Of a DNA stretch of 64,000 nucleotides, positions 61,606 through 64,000 are shown piece after piece. Position 1 is the first letter of the stretch, and each line of letters begins with the position of its first letter. The notes under the pieces were generated by a model. It was not told where the DNA came from and did not search any database. It was given only the letters and a program-made list of their open reading frames with translations. The DNA comes from Nonomuraea aridisoli (GTDB taxonomy: Bacteria > Actinomycetota > Actinomycetes > Streptosporangiales > Streptosporangiaceae), in NCBI RefSeq assembly GCF_003236395.1, contig NZ_POUD01000001.1, positions 1 to 64,000 on the forward strand, in the 5' to 3' direction. The position numbers and the translations under genes were made by a program.

Positions 61606-62421
61606 TCAGCGCAGGGCGGAGGCGAGGAGCGCCAGTTTCTCGGCGCTGTCGGTGCCGGGGTCCGGGTGGAGGACGACGAGCGTCTGGCCCGCCGTGCCGA
61701 CGCCCAGCCTCTCCCGGTTCAGCCGCAGGCCGCCGACCTGGGGGTGGTCGAGGTGCTTGGACGCGCCTTCGCACGCCACCACGTCGTGGCGCGCCCAGAG
61801 CCGGCTGAAGCGCGGGCTGGCCAGGGAGAGCTCGCCGACGAGCTCGACGAATCGGGGATCGTCCGTGTCGGTGCCGACGGACTCACGGAAGCCGGCGACC
61901 ATGCCCGCGGCGGCGTCCTCCCAGTCCGGGAAGAGGGCCTGCTCGGCGGGGTCGAGGAACACGTCCCGCAGGCGGTTGGCGCCCGCCACCAGGCGCGGTG
62001 ACAGAGCGGTCGCCAGGGAGTTGGCGGCGAGCACGTCGAAGTAGCGGCCCTCGACGTACGCGGGCAGCGGGAGCGTGGCGACGAGCTTGGCGACACCCGG
62101 AGGGACGGTCTCCCTCACCGGCCGGCGCGGCCGACGCCGGGGTTTGCCGGCGCCGAGGCGCAGCAGGTACGCCGTCGCGTCGTCGTCGAGCCGCAGCACG
62201 CGGGCGAGCGACTCGAGGACCTGCGCGGAGGGATTGCGGTCGCGGCCCTGTTCCAGGCGCAGGTAGTAGTCGGCGCTGATGCCGGCGAGCATCGCGACCT
62301 CCTCCCGGCGCAGGCCCGGCACGCGCCGTACCCCCGTGACGGGGATGCCGACCTGTTCAGGAGTGACGAGCTCACGGCGGGCGCGTACGTAATCGCCCAA
62401 AAGGTTTGATTCGTCCCTCAT
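61606..62421 (-). CDS. XRE-family regulator with MmyB-like ligand-binding domain
   Basis: 271 residues. The N-terminal Xre helix-turn-helix is LGDYVRARRELVTPEQVGIPVTGVRRVPGLRREEVAMLAGISADYYLRLEQGRDRNPSAQVLESLARVLRLDDDATAYLLRLG. The rest is the PAS-like MmyB domain (YFDVLAANSLATALSP, FLDPAEQALFPDWEDAAAGMVAGFRESVG, RHDVVACEGASKHLDHPQVGGLRLNRERL), which binds fatty-acid-like ligands in some members. It is divergent from an alpha/beta hydrolase gene that it probably represses. Confidence 0.93.
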   Translation of the reverse strand: MRDESNLLGDYVRARRELVTPEQVGIPVTGVRRVPGLRREEVAMLAGISADYYLRLEQGRDRNPSAQVLESLARVLRLDDDATAYLLRLGAGKPRRRPRRPVRETVPPGVAKLVATLPLPAYVEGRYFDVLAANSLATALSPRLVAGANRLRDVFLDPAEQALFPDWEDAAAGMVAGFRESVGTDTDDPRFVELVGELSLASPRFSRLWARHDVVACEGASKHLDHPQVGGLRLNRERLGVGTAGQTLVVLHPDPGTDSAEKLALLASALR

Positions 62422-62568
62422 CGCTCCAGCGTAATTCCGTGCTCGGGGGCGTGCCTGGTCCTGTCACCCCCAGGATCGGCGGGATTCTGGTTGCGTCGGC
62501 GCCTGGGCCGCACCGTGGTCAGTGGCCTTTCCACAGCGCAACCTTCCACGGGGCAGCAAGGAGCGAAC

Positions 62569-63291
62569 ATGTCCACATATTTGCTGGTACACGGTGCTTG
62601 GCACAGCGGTCAGTGCTGGGAGCGGGTGGTCCCGCTGCTGGCGGCGGCCGGTCACCGGGTGCTCGCACCGTCGTTGACCGGGTACGGCGACACGGCGCAT
62701 CTGCTCAGCCCCGACGTGGGGCTCGACACCCACGTCGACGACATCGTCCGGCTGATCAACGAGGAGGACCTCGGCGAGGTGATCCTCGTGGGGCACAGCT
62801 ACGCCGGGCTGGTCATCTCGTCCGCGGCCAACCAGGTGCCGGAGCGGATCCGGCATCTGGTCTACCTCGACGCGATGGTCCCGGAGGACGGCGAGCGCGG
62901 CGTCGACGTCCAGCCCGTGACCAAGGCCCTGATCGACCGCGTCGTGGAGTCCGGCGGCTGGCGGATCCCGCCGCTGCCCGAGCTGCCGCCGCCCGCGGGC
63001 CTGTTCGGGGTCACCGACCCGGCGGACGTCGCCTGGCTGCGCTCGATGTTGTCGGACCAGCCGGTGGACTGCCTGCGGCAACCGGTCCGGCTGGACAACC
63101 CGGCCGTCGCCACGATCCCGCGGACGCACATCCACTGCACCGTCGGCGTGCCGGAAGGCATCACCCGCCGGCCCGTCCCCCCGACACAGCCGAACGGCTC
63201 CCCCGCACAGGTCTGGGAGCTGCCGACCGGCCACGACTGCATGATCACCATGCCGGCCGAACTCGCCGGACTGCTGCTCAAGCTCGGCTGA
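62569..63291 (+). CDS. alpha/beta hydrolase (esterase/EstC-like)
   Basis: 240 residues: LLVHGAWHSGQCWERVVPLLAAAGHRVLAPSLTGYGD with the oxyanion HGAWH, nucleophile elbow GHSYAGLVISSAANQVPERI and the final His in PTGHDCMITMP. The YGDTAHLL and HVDDIVRLI blocks match the EstC/salicylate-esterase group. The start ATG 62569 has AAGGAG 6 bases upstream. This XRE-MmyB/hydrolase arrangement is common in actinomycetes, but the substrate is unknown. Confidence 0.92.
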   Translation: MSTYLLVHGAWHSGQCWERVVPLLAAAGHRVLAPSLTGYGDTAHLLSPDVGLDTHVDDIVRLINEEDLGEVILVGHSYAGLVISSAANQVPERIRHLVYLDAMVPEDGERGVDVQPVTKALIDRVVESGGWRIPPLPELPPPAGLFGVTDPADVAWLRSMLSDQPVDCLRQPVRLDNPAVATIPRTHIHCTVGVPEGITRRPVPPTQPNGSPAQVWELPTGHDCMITMPAELAGLLLKLG

Positions 63292-63330
63292 CCGCTCGGC
63301 TCCGGCGCAGCCGGGCGTGAAGCGGGGCGG

Positions 63331-63969
63331 TCAGAGGGCGGCGAGCAGTTGCTGCATGCGGGCGATCTCGATGCGCTGGTCGGAGTCGACGTGGGTGGCG
63401 AACTGGTCGATCTCCGGCTCCATGCCGCCCCGCTCGGCGTAGAGGCGCTCCACCATCCGCAGGGCGCCGGTGTGGTGCTGGATCATGTACTGGTAGAAGA
63501 GCCGGTCGAACTGCTCGCCCTTCGCCGCCCGCAGCTCGGCGAGCTGGGCGTCGGTGAGCATGCCGGGCATCAGCTCGCCGCCGTGGCCGTGCCCGTGAGC
63601 GGAGTCGACGCTCGGCACCTGTTCCATGCGGTCGCGCAGCCAGCGCACCATCAGGTCGATCTCGTCCTGCTGGGAGATCTCGATGCGCTTGGCGAGCCGG
63701 GGCAGTCCCTCGCTCTCGGTACGCCCGGCGACCAGGTCCGTCATCTGCAGCGCCTGGGCGTGGTGGCGGATCATCCCCTGCATGAACCGCACGTCCGCGT
63801 CGGTGTAGCCGGTCTCGGGCTCCTCGACCTGGTCCAGCGGCACCACCTTGCCGGTCTCCCCCGGCCGTCCGGGCTGGACGACGGTCGCGGAGGACCCGTC
63901 GGCCGTGCAGCCGGTGAGCGCGGCCGCCGCGATCAGCAGCGACGGGACGAAAAGGCGTAACGAGATCAT
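63331..63969 (-). CDS. DUF305 lipoprotein
   Basis: 212 residues. Lipoprotein signal with lipobox LTGC at about residue 21. Two copies of the DUF305 helical unit with paired histidines: MQGMIRHHAQALQM and YQYMIQHHTGALRM, plus a HGHGHGG loop. DUF305 proteins fold like ferritin-type four-helix bundles and are often found with copper genes, so metal binding at the outer face of the membrane is likely, although not shown. I used ATG 63969; a GTG at the window edge would add ten residues. Confidence 0.9.
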   Translation of the reverse strand: MISLRLFVPSLLIAAAALTGCTADGSSATVVQPGRPGETGKVVPLDQVEEPETGYTDADVRFMQGMIRHHAQALQMTDLVAGRTESEGLPRLAKRIEISQQDEIDLMVRWLRDRMEQVPSVDSAHGHGHGGELMPGMLTDAQLAELRAAKGEQFDRLFYQYMIQHHTGALRMVERLYAERGGMEPEIDQFATHVDSDQRIEIARMQQLLAAL

Positions 63970-64000
63970 GAGGGGTGCTCGCTTCCACCGTGTCTGCACA

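Noticed and set aside
58241-61774. Very long open frame on the minus strand over the subtilase gene
   Set aside because: Same high-GC artefact. The plus strand has the full Asp-His-Asn-Ser protease set.

Overview
The window is chromosomal DNA of a very high-GC Gram-positive bacterium, almost certainly a soil actinomycete. Third codon positions are nearly all G or C, GTG and TTG starts are common, genes are coupled by 4-base stop/start overlaps, and there are Tat and lipoprotein signals, F420-type enzymes, many one-component regulators and secreted plant-polymer hydrolases. A Streptosporangiaceae-type genus such as Nonomuraea is a reasonable inference, not something the sequence proves. I saw no rRNA, tRNA, CRISPR array, phage or insertion sequence. 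The whole window reads as accessory, niche-adaptation DNA.

Layout. 1-5.8 kb: a VanZ-RDD membrane protein, a head-to-head pair of truncated genes, an acetamidase/formamidase, a fluoride-channel cluster (crcB, DUF190, crcB) and a CadC/CzrA-like metal sensor with its cation exporter. 5.8-8.1 kb: an ArsR-family regulator divergent from an MFS exporter. 8.2-15.4 kb: a five-gene, translationally coupled operon of a UbiD decarboxylase, a NitT/TauT-type ABC importer and UbiX, with an IclR regulator and a divergent FAD monooxygenase. This looks like a complete uptake and decarboxylation/hydroxylation route for an unidentified (hetero)aromatic acid. 15.6-19.7 kb: a His-rich secreted protein, a GH11 xylanase with a C-terminal binding module, a headless TetR and an M14 carboxypeptidase. 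19.7-24.2 kb: YceI, an ECF41-type sigma factor, an epimerase, a nucleotidyltransferase, RidA and a LysR regulator. 24.2-28.3 kb: a siderophore/cobalamin-class ABC importer, a small secreted protein and an exported beta-carbonic anhydrase. 28.4-32.9 kb: an ABC exporter pair, and a PadR-controlled RDD/CPBP set.

32.9-38.1 kb: a TetR/MFS pair, a MerR/SulP pair and a second head-to-head pair of truncated genes. 38.2-42.9 kb: an SDR, an ABC-F protein, a TetR/epimerase pair and a STAS protein. 43-46.6 kb: an unusual three-domain protein (F420-type reductase, hemerythrin, alpha/beta hydrolase), another hydrolase and a helix-turn-helix protein whose start codon lies in a 42-bp perfect palindrome. 46.6-56.4 kb: a carbohydrate locus with LacI and GntR regulators, a CUT1 ABC importer, D-mannonate dehydratase and a secreted GH78 alpha-L-rhamnosidase, which together suggest use of pectic or rhamnose/uronate-containing glycans. 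56.4-64 kb: an ArsR relic, a VOC protein with an AraC regulator, a large secreted subtilase, an XRE regulator with a divergent hydrolase, and a DUF305 lipoprotein.

The recurring theme is one local regulator plus one clear inverted-repeat operator per small module. At least eight such operator candidates are listed. A second theme is gene loss by deletion: two divergent gene pairs have lost their facing 5' ends, and there are remnants of a TetR and an ArsR gene.
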